DNA of 64,000 bases from Chlamydia muridarum str. Nigg (GCF_000006685.1 NC_002620.2:639205-703204), one strand, 5' to 3'. Positions 28,903 to 38,903 are shown, counted from the stretch's first letter. A program made the numbers and translations. The notes: generated by a model not told the origin, from the letters alone.

Positions 28903-31467
28903 ATGTTTGAGAAGTTTACCAATCGCGCAAAGCAAGTGATTAAGTTGGCGAAAAAAGAAGCTCAACGACTCAATCACAACTATCTAGGAACCGAGCACAT
29001 CTTATTGGGATTACTAAAACTAGGCCAAGGAGTGGCTGTTAATGTATTACGCACTCTTGGCGTTGACTTCGACACAGCAAAAAACGAAGTAGAAAGACTC
29101 ATTGGGTATGGACCGGAGATCCAAGTGTATGGAGATCCAGCTCTAACAGGTAGAGTGAAAAAATCTTTTGAATCAGCTAATGAAGAAGCCTCTATTTTAG
29201 AACACAACTATGTCGGAACAGAACATCTTTTACTCGGAATTCTCAATCAAGCTGATGGTGTGGCTCTGCAAGTTTTAGAAAACTTGCATATAGATCCTAA
29301 AGAAATCCGAAAGGAAATTTTAAAAGAGCTAGAAACGTTTAATTTGCAGCTCCCTCCTTCTTCCTCTATTACCCCAAGAAACACGAATAGTTCTTCGTCT
29401 TCCTCTTCAAAATCTTCTTCTTTAGGAGGACATTCTTTAGGTGGGGATAAACCTGAAAAGCTTTCCGCTCTCAAAGCGTATGGATATGACCTAACAGAAA
29501 TGTTCAAAGAGGCTCGTCTAGATCCCGTTATTGGTCGATCTGCAGAAGTCGAACGATTAATTTTGATCCTTTGTCGTCGTAGAAAAAACAACCCAGTTTT
29601 AATTGGAGAAGCTGGTGTAGGTAAAACAGCTATCGTTGAAGGATTAGCCCAAAAAATTGTCTCTGGAGAAGTTCCTGAAGCTCTTCGTAAAAAACGATTG
29701 ATCACCTTAGATTTGGCTCTGATGATAGCTGGAACCAAATATCGAGGTCAATTTGAAGAACGAATCAAAGCAGTTATGGATGAAGTCCGTAAGCATGGCA
29801 ATATTCTTCTTTTCATTGATGAGCTTCACACCATTGTTGGCGCAGGGGCTGCTGAAGGAGCGATAGATGCTTCCCATATTTTGAAACCAGCCTTAGCTCG
29901 TGGAGAAATTCAGTGCATAGGGGCTACAACTCTAGATGAATATCGAAAACACATTGAAAAAGATGCTGCTTTGGAACGTCGATTCCAAAAAATTGTTGTT
30001 CAACCACCCAGTGTTGATGAGACTGTAGAAATTCTTAGAGGCCTGAAGAAAAAATATGAAGAGCATCATAATGTCTTCATCACCGATGAAGCTCTCGTTG
30101 CTGCTGCTAAACTATCCGACCAATACGTTCACGGTCGCTTTCTTCCCGACAAAGCTATTGACCTTTTAGATGAAGCTGGAGCTCGTGTACGTGTCAATAC
30201 AATGGGGCAACCTTCGGAGCTTTTACGTTTAGAAGCTGAAATAGAAAGCACCAAACAGGCTAAAGAACAGGCTATAGGAACTCAAGAATATGAGAAAGCT
30301 GCCAGCCTTCGTGATGAAGAGAAAAAGCTTAGAGAAAAACTAAGCAACATGAAACAACAGTGGGAATCAAATAAAGAAGAACATCAAGTTCCTGTTGATG
30401 AGGAAGCTGTTGCTCAAGTGGTTTCAGTACAAACTGGTATTCCTGCGGCTCGCTTAACAGAAGCAGAAAGCGAAAAATTATTAATGCTAGAGAATACTCT
30501 ACAAAAGAAAGTAATTGGCCAAGATCAAGCTGTTGCTAGTATTTGTCGAGCTATTCGTCGTTCAAGAACTGGCATTAAAGATCCTAATAGACCTATGGGA
30601 TCCTTCCTATTTCTAGGTCCTACTGGAGTTGGGAAAACTTTGCTAGCTCAACAAATTGCTGTTGAAATGTTTGGAGGAGAAGATTCTCTTATCCAAGTAG
30701 ATATGTCCGAATATATGGAGAAGTTTGCTGCGACCAAAATGATGGGATCTCCTCCAGGATATGTAGGTCACGAAGAAGGCGGACATTTGACAGAACAGGT
30801 TCGCCGTCGCCCTTATTGTGTTGTTCTCTTTGATGAAATTGAGAAAGCTCATCCAGATATTATGGATCTTATGTTGCAGATTCTTGAACAGGGCCGTCTA
30901 ACGGATTCCTTTGGACGCAAGATTGATTTCCGTAATACCATTATTATTATGACTTCCAATTTGGGAGCTGATTTAATTCGGAAGACTGGAGAGATAGGTT
31001 TTGGTCTTCGTTCCCATATGGATTATGGAGTGATCAAAGAGAAAATAGATGCTGCAGTCAAAAAGCATCTAAAACCAGAATTTATCAACCGTCTAGATGA
31101 AAGTGTTATCTTTAAACCTCTTGAGAAGGAAGCCCTTTCTGAAATTATTCATCTAGAAATTAATAAACTGGGATCTCGTCTACAAAACCACCAAATGGCT
31201 CTTAATATTCCTGATTCGGTGGTCTCATTCTTGGTAGATAAAGGACATTCTCCAGAAATGGGCGCCCGACCATTAAGACGTGTAGTGGAGCAGTACTTGG
31301 AAGATCCTTTAGCAGAGATGCTATTGAAAGAGTCGTGCCGACAAGAAGCAAGAAAATTATGCGCTCGCCTAATAGAAGAGCGTGTTATTTTCGAGCGGGA
31401 AGACGAAATTTCTGCTTTAGCTGTAGAGGGGGATGGCCCCGCCTCTGTTACAGCTGATGAATCATAG
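28903..31467 (+). CDS. clpC: ATP-dependent Clp protease ATPase subunit ClpC
   Basis: An 854-residue AAA+ unfoldase from ATG 28903 (a farther ATG at 28855 would add 16 residues, without family match). Order: two N-terminal Clp repeats (1-145), a Ser-rich linker (about 157-180), AAA1 with [13 protein letters not shown] near 235 and LLFIDELHT, a UVR/coiled middle domain ([15 protein letters not shown] near 460), AAA2 with GPTGVGKT near 572 and [11 protein letters not shown], and a C-terminal D2 small domain. The middle domain places it with ClpC, not ClpA or ClpB. It feeds substrates to ClpP in the cytoplasm. The end overlaps the convergent mnmA by 20 bp. Corresponds to CT286. Confidence 0.97.
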
Positions 31468-32524
31468 GCACGGCAATTACTCCTCCTCCTAAACAAACGT
31501 CCCCCTGGTAAAAGGCTACTGTCTGTCCAGGGGTGACGGCTTTCACGGGGATATCGAATACCACTTGCACAGTCCCATCTTCTAAAGGATACACAGAGCA
31601 TTTCTCGTCCGGAGATCTGTACCGCACTTTAGCACTGCATGTAATCGAACCTTGCAATGGAACAAACCAATTAAGTTCCTTGGCTATAAGTTCTTTCCGG
31701 TAAAGCAAAGGGTGGTCCTCTCCTCGCACAATATAAACCACATTCTTTTGCATATCCTTACCGAGAACATAACAAGGCTTTTCCATTCCCCCTACGTTTA
31801 GTCCCCTTCGCTGTCCAATCGTATAATAATGAGCTCCTTCGTGACAGCCGACTACTTTCTGAGTATCGAAATCAACAATATCTCCGGGGGAATTTGGCAC
31901 AAATTGCTCAAGAAAACTCTTAAAAGGCCTTTTCCCTATGAAGCAAATCCCTGTACTATCCTTTTTTGTTGCAGTTGCCAACCCAGCTTCTATAGCAAGC
32001 TGACGAACCTCTGTTTTATACATTCCCCCTAAAGGGAAAAGAACATTGGATAGAGCTTCTTTGGGAGTCCCACACAAAAAATAACTCTGATCTTTATTCG
32101 GATCTACCCCTCTAAACAAACCTGTTCCATCCAACCCTCCCCGACAATAATGCCCGGTAGCTAAAAAGTCTCCTTTCAGCTCACGCACTTTCTTCTGCAA
32201 TAAATCAAATTTTATCTCTCGATTGCACAATACATCGGGATTGGGGGTATAACCATTAGTATACTCTTTAAGAAATCTAGAGAACACCCTCTCTTTATAT
32301 TCCTTAGCGAATGAAACTGTGTAATAAGGGATGGACAGCTGTTCAGCTATTTGTTCTACATCAAGAAAATCTTTTGTTGCAGTACATTCACCATTTTCAT
32401 CTTGTTCCTCCCAATTTTTCATAAAGAGGCCAATAACATCATACTTCCCCTGTTTCTTTAGGAGATAAGCAACAACAGAGGAATCTACTCCTCCGGACAT
32501 AGCAACAATAACAGTCTTACGCAC
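31448..32524 (-). CDS. mnmA: tRNA-specific 2-thiouridylase MnmA
   Basis: A 358-residue enzyme starting at GTG 32524; the open frame reaches 32569 but the family start and an AGG 7 nt upstream favour the GTG. The PP-loop AMSGGVDSS (residues 8-16) binds ATP; Cys100 (LCNREIKF) and Cys194 (STGICFIG) are the catalytic pair. The C-terminal beta domain ([20 protein letters not shown]) completes the fold. It makes s2U34 in Lys, Glu and Gln tRNAs with sulfur from a cysteine desulfurase. Corresponds to CT287 (trmU). Confidence 0.95.
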
Positions 32525-32715
32525 AATGAACCTAGGGAACGTCTTTGGTTTATTGAAGTTTAAATACAATTACAAGGCATCTATGTTAGCAAAAAGAAGA
32601 GATCAAAAAAACCAGCTTTCTTAGAGAAGAAATTTTTACAAAAAAATTTTTTAATGCCGTCAAAAAAAATCCAACTATTCTAAAATAAAATTCTTAATTA
32701 TTAGAGTATCTTTTT

Positions 32716-34392
32716 ATGGTTTATTTTAAAGCTGGACAACCCGAGCATACACCTAGAACATTTCCTTTACAAATAAACCGCTCTTTCTCAGATAAACATC
32801 CAAAAGTAGCTAAGGCTCTACGCATTACCGCAATAGTCTTGGTTTCTCTGTCTCTTATCGCTTTAGTCGGATGTATAGCCGCACTTTCCGGAGGAGCCGT
32901 GATTCCTCTTGCTGCTATTGGAGGAATTGCTGCAGTAACCGGCCTCTTATCTTCGGCTATTGCAATCTATTCAGCAAAAAAAGCTCTAGCTCATAAAAAA
33001 CAAAAACAATTGGCTGACTCTCTCCCTTTAGACACTGGTACTGAACACGTTCAGTACCTGACGACAAATAATTTTCGAGGAAATAACTGGGATACCTTAG
33101 AAAAGCTAGTCCAACAGTTCTCCCAGCTTGACCTAACAGTCCATCCTTCAGAAAAGGAGCTTTTAAAAGAGGTTTTCGGAACGGAATACAAATCTATCAA
33201 TCAAACTATTGAAAGCATTTCTAATCGCTTCGCAAAAATACGGTCTCTTCTGTACCAAAGGGAACAACTCTACAAGGGAGAAGAACGTTATAATCGTTAC
33301 TTGAATACTCCTTTACTTAGGAAGAACCGTATACTCACGCAAATCACTTCTAATATGATCAGGCTTTTACCTAGATCTGGAGGAGTCTTTTCTATTAAGG
33401 CAAATACACTCAGTCGAACCAGCCACACTCTGTATACAATCTTGAAAGTCTCTTTATCCTTAGGAGTGATTGCTGCAGTAGCGAGCCTTGTTATCTTTCT
33501 TCCTCCTAGCCTTCCTATCATAGCTGCCTTGGGATTAGCATCCTTGTCACTAGGAATAGCCGCCTTTCTTATGGCTCGAGGCATTCGGTACTTGCTAGAA
33601 CGGTCTTCTATAAATAGAAAACAGCTGGCTGAGGATATTCAAAAAACTATCGGCCCGGATGTTTTGAACTCCATGGCTTATTATCAACATCAGCTTCTGT
33701 CACATCTTCATGAAACTTTATTAGATGAAGCGATTACAACTAAATGGAATCAGCCCATTTTCCTTGAACATGCTGATCTTGAATTGAAGATTGGTGACTT
33801 AACAAAACAATACGATATATTGAATTCAGCTTTTGAACAGGCTCTACGAAACGACGAGCTGTTGCGTGCTCAATTAGAAAAAAGAGCCTACCGATTCGGT
33901 TCTTCCATCACTGATAACGACACTGATAACGATTCAGGCGCTACAGAGTCCCAGCAAACAGATTCTGAGAACGACGGCTTTCAAGAAATTTTAAATAAAG
34001 GCATTGAGGCTGCTAAACAACGAAGAGAAAAGGCTAATCAGTCTGGTTCTAATAAAGAGGATATGTTTTCTATATGGAAGCCATCTAAACATCTAGCATT
34101 AGAAGATTTATGGAGAGCTAGTGAGGCTTGTACTGAAGAACAGCTATCTATTCTTGTAGACAATTGTATGAGCTACAAAACTTTGGAATGCCAAGCAGCC
34201 CTCCAAAAAGTAAGACTACAACTCCAAACCGCACAAAGATCTTTAGCTGCTCTAGAAAACCGTGCCGAAAATGCCTATTACGAATCCAATTTAAGCATGA
34301 TGGACTTAGCCAGAGCAAACCAAGAAACTTACCGCCTTTTAAATATCTTATCTGAATTACAACAGTTAGCGCAGTATGTGTTGGATCGATAA
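32716..34392 (+). CDS. Inclusion membrane protein with two bilobed hydrophobic domains (CT288-like)
   Basis: A 558-residue protein without a classical signal peptide. Two bilobed hydrophobic hairpins are visible: residues 35-58 / 62-86 and about 240-262 / 265-288. Each is a pair of membrane helices with a short turn, the signature of chlamydial Inc proteins, which are secreted by T3S and inserted in the inclusion membrane. The stretch between them and the 270-residue C-terminus are helical and probably coiled-coil (LQTAQRSLAALENRAENAYYE region) and face the host cytosol. An acidic Asp/Ser-rich linker sits near residues 395-415. From memory CT288 binds a host centrosomal protein. Monocistronic by position; ends in a two-way terminator. 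Confidence 0.88.
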   Translation: MVYFKAGQPEHTPRTFPLQINRSFSDKHPKVAKALRITAIVLVSLSLIALVGCIAALSGGAVIPLAAIGGIAAVTGLLSSAIAIYSAKKALAHKKQKQLADSLPLDTGTEHVQYLTTNNFRGNNWDTLEKLVQQFSQLDLTVHPSEKELLKEVFGTEYKSINQTIESISNRFAKIRSLLYQREQLYKGEERYNRYLNTPLLRKNRILTQITSNMIRLLPRSGGVFSIKANTLSRTSHTLYTILKVSLSLGVIAAVASLVIFLPPSLPIIAALGLASLSLGIAAFLMARGIRYLLERSSINRKQLAEDIQKTIGPDVLNSMAYYQHQLLSHLHETLLDEAITTKWNQPIFLEHADLELKIGDLTKQYDILNSAFEQALRNDELLRAQLEKRAYRFGSSITDNDTDNDSGATESQQTDSENDGFQEILNKGIEAAKQRREKANQSGSNKEDMFSIWKPSKHLALEDLWRASEACTEEQLSILVDNCMSYKTLECQAALQKVRLQLQTAQRSLAALENRAENAYYESNLSMMDLARANQETYRLLNILSELQQLAQYVLDR

Positions 34393-34408
34393 AAATTCAT
34401 AAAAACAA

Positions 34409-34434
34409 AAAAGAGAGCTTATTAGCCCTCTTTT
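34409..34434. terminator. Bidirectional terminator between CT288- and CT289-like genes
   Basis: Arms 34409-34418 (AAAAGAGAGC) and 34425-34434 (GCCCTCTTTT) around a 6-nt loop. In the minus-strand RNA the one odd pair becomes a G-U and the hairpin is followed by six or more U, so it is strongest for the minus-strand gene; the plus side has UUUUCUU. Confidence 0.75.
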
Positions 34435-34447
34435 CTTAGCCTTTCTA

Positions 34448-35563
34448 TTAAGGTTGGGTTGAACCTCCTCCAGTTCCCCCTGTAGATCCAGACCCAGCAA
34501 CTGTAGAATCTGAGGCATTAGAAATAATCACTGCCCCAACAATCATAGCAATCACGGTAACCACCATTGTGCATACCGAAATACCAAAATTTGCTCGGCG
34601 TTTTGCAACACAAGAAGAGCAAGGCCAATCTGTTCCTGAAGAATCACAACGATACTGGCGAGCATTCAAATAAGACGCAATATTGGTATTATTTGCTGAA
34701 GTTGTTGCCGCAAAATAATTCTCCGGAGCTGTATGCTCTCTTTCTTGACTAGACTCTCTCTTAGGAGCCGTTTCGGAAGTCTTAGCTTTATCTCCCTTAG
34801 CAGCTTTCTCTTCCACTATTTTCTTAGTTCTTTGAGAAGCTCTCTGTCTTGCTTTAGGACTGACAGAGTTTTCATTACGTTTTACTCTCGTAGCCAAAGC
34901 TTTTTCTGCATCGTAACGTAAAGTTGAAGTAATACGTCCATCTCTTTTGATCTTCTCACTTACTTTACAAGCCGCACGACCAGACCTACGAGCGGTCTTC
35001 TCTTCAGCTAACCATTCACGTATGAGTTGAAGTTTCTCTTCTGGGGACAAAGAAGCTCGTGCTGCAGCAACTGCCGCAGCTTTAGGACATAGTTCCTCTG
35101 TTTGTTCGCCCCTAAGAAGATTCTGTTTATCTTCTTTATGATCATTACACAGGCAATCAATCCTCTCCTTTTTAGACCGAAATCCCTTTCTTGGTTTCTG
35201 TCCTTGGACATTTTTCCCTTTTTTTGCTACCAAGCGCTGATCACGGCTTCCAGAGAACCCTCTTGTAATATAGGAAAAGACAGCCCGCTTACTAGGAACC
35301 AAGCTAGAATAAGATTTACCTAAAGATTTGCGTTTGCTCGAAGATTTGCCCGAAGACGCAACCGTTTCACGAAGTTCCTCAACAGCCTGAACAGCAATAT
35401 CTGTTTCTGCTTGCAGAGGCTCTTCAGTTTTCTCCAAAGTCGCTTGCGCTTCTATAGCAGCTGGAAGAGCTTGGCTCACTTGATTCGCATGACCTACACT
35501 ATGAGTGAAAGTCAACAAGATTGAGAGCATAGCGAGTTGCGAAGTAAGCTTATAACCCATCAT
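34448..35563 (-). CDS. Exported basic protein with C-terminal membrane segment (CT289-like)
   Basis: About 371 residues from ATG 35563 (AGGAGA 11 nt upstream; a second ATG follows directly, and the frame opens to 35602). Signal peptide MMGYKLTSQLAMLSILLTFTHSVGHA, then a very basic Lys/Arg/Ser-rich body (residues 60-280) with repeated SSKRKSLGK and KARQRASQRTKK patches. Near the C-terminus a CDSSGTDWPCSSCVAKRR cluster precedes one hydrophobic helix (ISVCTMVVTVIAMIVGAVII) and a Gly/Ser/Thr tail. It may be an envelope or secreted protein with nucleic-acid or polyanion affinity. No family is recognised. Corresponds to CT289. Confidence 0.78.
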   Translation of the reverse strand: MMGYKLTSQLAMLSILLTFTHSVGHANQVSQALPAAIEAQATLEKTEEPLQAETDIAVQAVEELRETVASSGKSSSKRKSLGKSYSSLVPSKRAVFSYITRGFSGSRDQRLVAKKGKNVQGQKPRKGFRSKKERIDCLCNDHKEDKQNLLRGEQTEELCPKAAAVAAARASLSPEEKLQLIREWLAEEKTARRSGRAACKVSEKIKRDGRITSTLRYDAEKALATRVKRNENSVSPKARQRASQRTKKIVEEKAAKGDKAKTSETAPKRESSQEREHTAPENYFAATTSANNTNIASYLNARQYRCDSSGTDWPCSSCVAKRRANFGISVCTMVVTVIAMIVGAVIISNASDSTVAGSGSTGGTGGGSTQP

Positions 35564-35658
35564 GACGGCACTTTCTCCTAGATCCACCTTAGGGATCACC
35601 ATAGCAACATTAAAGCTTTTTTCACAACTTGGACGTAAAATTCTTTTTTATTGGTAAC

Positions 35659-36330
35659 TTAATGAATTCGAGCTTCCCAATTCTTAATAAAAGCTAAAAG
35701 CTGCGGCTGATCCGGGTGTTCCTTAAGAAAAAGACGAGCTTCTAAAGACATTCCCAAATGCACAATTTTATTCACTAAATTCAGATGATGTCTATCTTGG
35801 TTTGCAAAGAGAAAAAACATAGTATCAACAGGCTTACCATCCAAAGCCCCGTATTCAATGCTCTGGGATAAGAAAACAGGAACAACAATGTCATATCCAA
35901 TATTAATCAAAAAATCTTTGGCATGAGGCAAAGCAATCCCCTCTCCAATACCGGTAGACATAAGGCTCTCCCGATGCATAAGCATTTCGAAGAGTACTCC
36001 AGAATCCAACTCAAACTTATTAGCTATATACTTAGCTGTATGCTGTAAGGCTTCTTCTTTACTATCTACAAGGACGTTTTTAAGGACCCCTCCTCGGTAA
36101 ATAGCTCGGTAAAGACTGTATCTAAGAGACAAATCTTTAGATTCCCTCTTATCCTTCTCAGCCACAATAACCCCGTGATTATGGATGAGCCAGTCCTCAA
36201 CTTCTTCTCTATTAAAGCGCAATTCATCATTGATTTTGTAACTAGGAATCCCCTCGAAAGACACCCATTGCCGAATAGAATCTTCCGCAACGTCCAATAA
36301 TACAGCTAATTCATCTAATCGCAAATCCAT
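35659..36330 (-). CDS. ptsN: PtsN-like EIIA domain with N-terminal helix-turn-helix
   Basis: A 223-residue two-domain protein. Residues 1-50 are a MerR/excisionase-like DNA-binding module (ELAVLLDVAEDSIRQWV, then LRFNREEVEDWLIHN). Residues 75-223 are a PTS EIIA type 2 (nitrogen PTS) domain with phospho-acceptor His136 in GIALPHAKDF. This suggests a regulator that reads phosphorylation or metabolite state and binds DNA or a protein partner. No EI, HPr or EIIBC gene is in the window. It overlaps the end of the other ptsN by 20 bp and is transcribed after it. Corresponds to CT290 (ptsN_2). Confidence 0.88.
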   Translation of the reverse strand: MDLRLDELAVLLDVAEDSIRQWVSFEGIPSYKINDELRFNREEVEDWLIHNHGVIVAEKDKRESKDLSLRYSLYRAIYRGGVLKNVLVDSKEEALQHTAKYIANKFELDSGVLFEMLMHRESLMSTGIGEGIALPHAKDFLINIGYDIVVPVFLSQSIEYGALDGKPVDTMFFLFANQDRHHLNLVNKIVHLGMSLEARLFLKEHPDQPQLLAFIKNWEARIH

Positions 36331-36808
36331 AACTAGACTCCTGAAAAATGCTCATCACTTCTTCAACAGTTTGCACCTGTAGAAGTTGTGACCTTCTAGC
36401 TTCATCTCGTAAAGATTGTGTTAATGCTGATAACAATTTCAAATATTTCGAAGGAGCATCAGACGGTCCTCCAATAAGAAAGACAAGACGCACGGACAAC
36501 CCATCTATGGCATCCCATAAGACACCTTCAGAATGAATACCTAACGCGATAAAAAAATCTGCATTTCCGTCAATTTTCCCATGAGGAATCGCAACTCCCA
36601 TCCCGATACCCGTAGACATGATTCTTTCTCTAGCCAGCAAAGCGCGAAAAAAACTCTCCCTATCCTCCAGAAAACCAGCTTTAAAAGCCAATTCTGAGAG
36701 TTCAAAGAGAATGTCTTCCCGAGTATCTGAATGCAAAAAAGCGACTAAATCCGATGAGAGTAATGAACTTAGAGTAAAAGCTGGCTCATGGTCGGAAATG
36801 CAAGACAT
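36311..36808 (-). CDS. ptsN: PtsN-like nitrogen-regulatory EIIA protein
   Basis: A 165-residue stand-alone EIIA type 2 domain with His76 in GVAIPHGKID and the family segments RALLARERIMSTGIGMG and RLVFLIGGP. Start ATG 36808 is chosen because GGGGA lies 8 nt upstream and it abuts the dut stop (36810-36812); a longer frame would run into dut. It is probably phosphorylated by a PtsP/NPr-type chain encoded elsewhere and regulates transport or metabolism. Order of transcription is dut, ptsN, ptsN(HTH). The two PtsN share the catalytic loop (STGIG-G-A-PH) and look like paralogues. Corresponds to CT291 (ptsN_1). Confidence 0.9.
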   Translation of the reverse strand: MSCISDHEPAFTLSSLLSSDLVAFLHSDTREDILFELSELAFKAGFLEDRESFFRALLARERIMSTGIGMGVAIPHGKIDGNADFFIALGIHSEGVLWDAIDGLSVRLVFLIGGPSDAPSKYLKLLSALTQSLRDEARRSQLLQVQTVEEVMSIFQESSYGFAIR

Positions 36809-36809
36809 C

Positions 36810-37247
36810 TTAACATTCCCCAGTATGCCCAAATCCACCGGTTCCCCGCGCTGTGGCAGTCAACTCTTCCTGAGTTTCGACAAAAGATACCTGTTCAACT
36901 TTTGCCACAACAAGTTGTGCTATGCGCATCCCTGGTTCAACAATAAATGTGGACTCCCCAAGATTAGCTAAAATAACTCGGATTTCTCCTCTATAATCCG
37001 CATCTACAGTTCCTGGAGACTGCAAAACTATAACGCCATACTTGACGGCCAACCCGCTACGAGAACGCACTTGAATCTCATACCCGTGGGGGATATCCAC
37101 AGAAATCCCAGTAGGAATTAAAGCTCGTTGTCCAGGTAAAATGGCTATTGGCTCACTAATATTTGCGCGGACATCAGCACCAGAAGCCCCGGAAGTAGCG
37201 TATTCAGGTAAAGAGCTACCCGACTCTAATTTACAGAAAAATTTCAT
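36810..37247 (-). CDS. dut: dUTP diphosphatase
   Basis: A 145-residue trimeric dUTPase from ATG 37247; an ATG at 37277 would add ten residues without family match. The five motifs appear in order: [43 protein letters not shown] and the C-terminal Gly-rich [10 protein letters not shown]. It hydrolyses dUTP to dUMP, keeping uracil out of DNA and supplying dTMP synthesis. A solid terminator (37312-37351) separates it from the upstream accD, so dut-ptsN-ptsN should have its own promoter in the short gap 37248-37311. Corresponds to CT292. Confidence 0.96.
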   Translation of the reverse strand: MKFFCKLESGSSLPEYATSGASGADVRANISEPIAILPGQRALIPTGISVDIPHGYEIQVRSRSGLAVKYGVIVLQSPGTVDADYRGEIRVILANLGESTFIVEPGMRIAQLVVAKVEQVSFVETQEELTATARGTGGFGHTGEC

Positions 37248-37311
37248 AGAAGGCCCTATTTTTGAAGAGCCGCCCATGATCTTTTATTCGCTTGTCATCT
37301 GTCAACAAAAA

Positions 37312-37351
37312 AAATCCCCTAAAAGGTCTTAGAGCTACTTCTAGAGGATTT
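37312..37351 (-). terminator. Rho-independent terminator of accD
   Basis: In minus-strand RNA, 37351-37338 pairs with 37325-37312 over 14 bp (two G-U pairs) around a 12-nt loop, and the stem is followed by a U-run (37311-37305). It starts 10 nt after the accD stop. Confidence 0.8.
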
Positions 37352-37360
37352 GTCTTGCCC

Positions 37361-38212
37361 TTAGGAATACGCCTGACAATTGAAAAAATTTAACAAGCTT
37401 TCCAAAGTTGCTTTGAGCTGTTTTCTCTCCACGACCTTATCGATCATCCCATGCTCCAATAAAAACTCAGACTTCTGAGCTCCTTCTGGAAGATCTTCTC
37501 CTATTACTTGAGAAACCACTCGTGGCCCTGCGAAGCAAATAAGAGCCTTAGGTTCTGCAATAATGACATCTCCCAAGGAAGCAAATGAGGCAGTGACTCC
37601 TCCAGAAGTAGGGTTGGTCAAAACAGAAATATAAGGAAGCTTGGCTTCATGTAATTTGGCCAAAGCAGCGGAGGTTTTGGCCATTTGCATTAGGGAGAAT
37701 ACAGATTCTTGCATCCTAGCTCCTCCCGAAGCAGAAACAATAATCACAGGCCATCTAGAATCTATAGCTTTCTCTATTAAACGAGTCAATTTCTCTCCAA
37801 CAACTGCACCCATGGAACCTGCCATAAAGCTGAAATCCATAACGGCCAGAGCGACGGAATGCCCTCCAATCGTACAGTTCCCTACTAAAACTCCTTCGCT
37901 ATCAGGATTATTTTTTCGAGCTTTCTCTAAGCGATTAGAATAGGTATCTGTGTCAACAAAATGCAAAGGATCTTGAGATTTTAATTCTGAGAACAAAGGA
38001 TTCCAAGAACCTTCATCAGCCAACAGAGCTATCCGCTCTGAAGCACTAATGCGGTAGTGGTAAGAACACTTAGGGCAGCAATTAAAGTTCTGCCCTAACT
38101 CATTAGCATGGATCATCTCGCTACAATGCGTACATTTTAGCCAGCCATTGAAACTATCGGTCTTTATTTTTTGCACTTTGATCTTTGGTTTATCATAAGA
38201 AAATAAACGCAC
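37361..38212 (-). CDS. accD: Acetyl-CoA carboxylase carboxyltransferase, beta subunit
   Basis: A 283-residue AccD from GTG 38212 with AGAGGA 7-8 nt upstream. The N-terminal Cys4 zinc ribbon is complete (Cys27, Cys30, Cys46, Cys49 in CTHC ... CPKC). The carboxyltransferase core follows with GALAVMDFSFMAGSMGAVVGEK-type segments (here ALAVMDFSFMAGSMG), IIVSASGGARMQES and LTNPTSGGVTASFASLGD, then GPRVVSQVIGEDLPEG. It forms an alpha2beta2 complex with AccA, whose gene is 29 kb away. It follows sod by about 70 bp containing an AT-rich inverted repeat. Corresponds to CT293. Confidence 0.96.
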   Translation of the reverse strand: MRLFSYDKPKIKVQKIKTDSFNGWLKCTHCSEMIHANELGQNFNCCPKCSYHYRISASERIALLADEGSWNPLFSELKSQDPLHFVDTDTYSNRLEKARKNNPDSEGVLVGNCTIGGHSVALAVMDFSFMAGSMGAVVGEKLTRLIEKAIDSRWPVIIVSASGGARMQESVFSLMQMAKTSAALAKLHEAKLPYISVLTNPTSGGVTASFASLGDVIIAEPKALICFAGPRVVSQVIGEDLPEGAQKSEFLLEHGMIDKVVERKQLKATLESLLNFFNCQAYS

Positions 38213-38240
38213 AAACCATCCTCTTTACAAAAAATTGAGC

Positions 38241-38287
38241 AATAATTTTATTTTAATTCTTCTTAACCAATCAATAATAAAATTATT
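38241..38287. repeat. 12-bp A/T-only inverted repeat between sod and accD
   Basis: AATAATTTTATT (38241-38252) and AATAAAATTATT (38276-38287) are perfect complements around a 23-bp spacer; the second arm includes the sod stop codon. It may weakly terminate or mark the 3' end of the sod message. The stem has no G/C, so stability is low. Confidence 0.35.
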
Positions 38288-38903
38288 ACTTACTCATTTC
38301 TACAAAACGACTCTCTATATAATCCCAGTTAATTATACTTGGAAAATTCTTTAAATAATCCAATCTTGCATTTTTATACTGGAGATAGTACGCATGCTCC
38401 CACACATCTACTCCGAGGAGAGGTATCATCCCCGTTGTAGCCTCTAGAGGATCTTGGTTTGCTGTGGTCTGTATCATAAGCTCTTGTTTTTTGGGACAAA
38501 AAGCCAACCAACCCCAGCCGGATCCCTGTACGGCAGCAGAAGAACTAATAAAATTTTTTAAAAAATTGTCGAAAGAGCCCCAAAATTTTTCTATTAACTT
38601 AAGCAACTCATGACGAGGTGGAGTCCCTCCGCCTTTGTTTTGTGGCGCTAGCATTTCCCAAAACAATGAATGATTAATATGCCCCCCGCCATTGAAACGC
38701 AAAGCTGGGTTAATTGCGATTAATCCCGTGAGATCCTGAGTAGCACTTGCTACATCCAAGCTTTTCAAAGCTTCATTCAAATTATTTATATATCCTTGAT
38801 GATGTTTTTGATGGTGGAGATGCATAATCTCCGCGCTAATTACAGGTTCCAAAGCATCGTAATCATAAGGTAAATCGGGAAGCTTATAAGAAGAAAAAAC
38901 CAT
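38286..38903 (-). CDS. sodA: Superoxide dismutase, Mn/Fe type
   Basis: A 205-residue Fe/Mn-SOD from ATG 38903, which has AGG six bases upstream; ATG 38909, right after the AGG, would add two residues. Metal ligands are visible in order: His in IMHLHHQKHH, His in NHSLFWEML, and Asp plus His in DVWEHAYYLQY. NGGGHINHS and GSGWGWL complete the signature. It removes superoxide in the cytoplasm; it has no export signal. Gly-rich motifs lean to the manganese type but metal choice is not certain. It is co-directional with accD downstream. Corresponds to CT294 (sodM). Confidence 0.95.
   Translation of the reverse strand: MVFSSYKLPDLPYDYDALEPVISAEIMHLHHQKHHQGYINNLNEALKSLDVASATQDLTGLIAINPALRFNGGGHINHSLFWEMLAPQNKGGGTPPRHELLKLIEKFWGSFDNFLKNFISSSAAVQGSGWGWLAFCPKKQELMIQTTANQDPLEATTGMIPLLGVDVWEHAYYLQYKNARLDYLKNFPSIINWDYIESRFVEMSK

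Noticed and set aside
29391..29425. Ser-rich codon repeat in clpC as a tandem repeat
   Set aside because: Codons vary and it lies in the linker after the N domain, where low complexity is normal.
29247..29738. 163-codon minus-strand ORF inside clpC
   Set aside because: It is antisense to conserved AAA1 sequence, has low-complexity Ser/Arg composition with no domain, and reflects codon bias of the real gene.
31149..31601. 150-codon minus-strand ORF over the 3' ends of clpC and mnmA
   Set aside because: It shadows two well-supported genes and shows a Ser/Arg-rich composition without any recognisable motif.
36618..36971. 117-codon plus-strand ORF over ptsN and dut
   Set aside because: Antisense to both genes; no motif, no SD.
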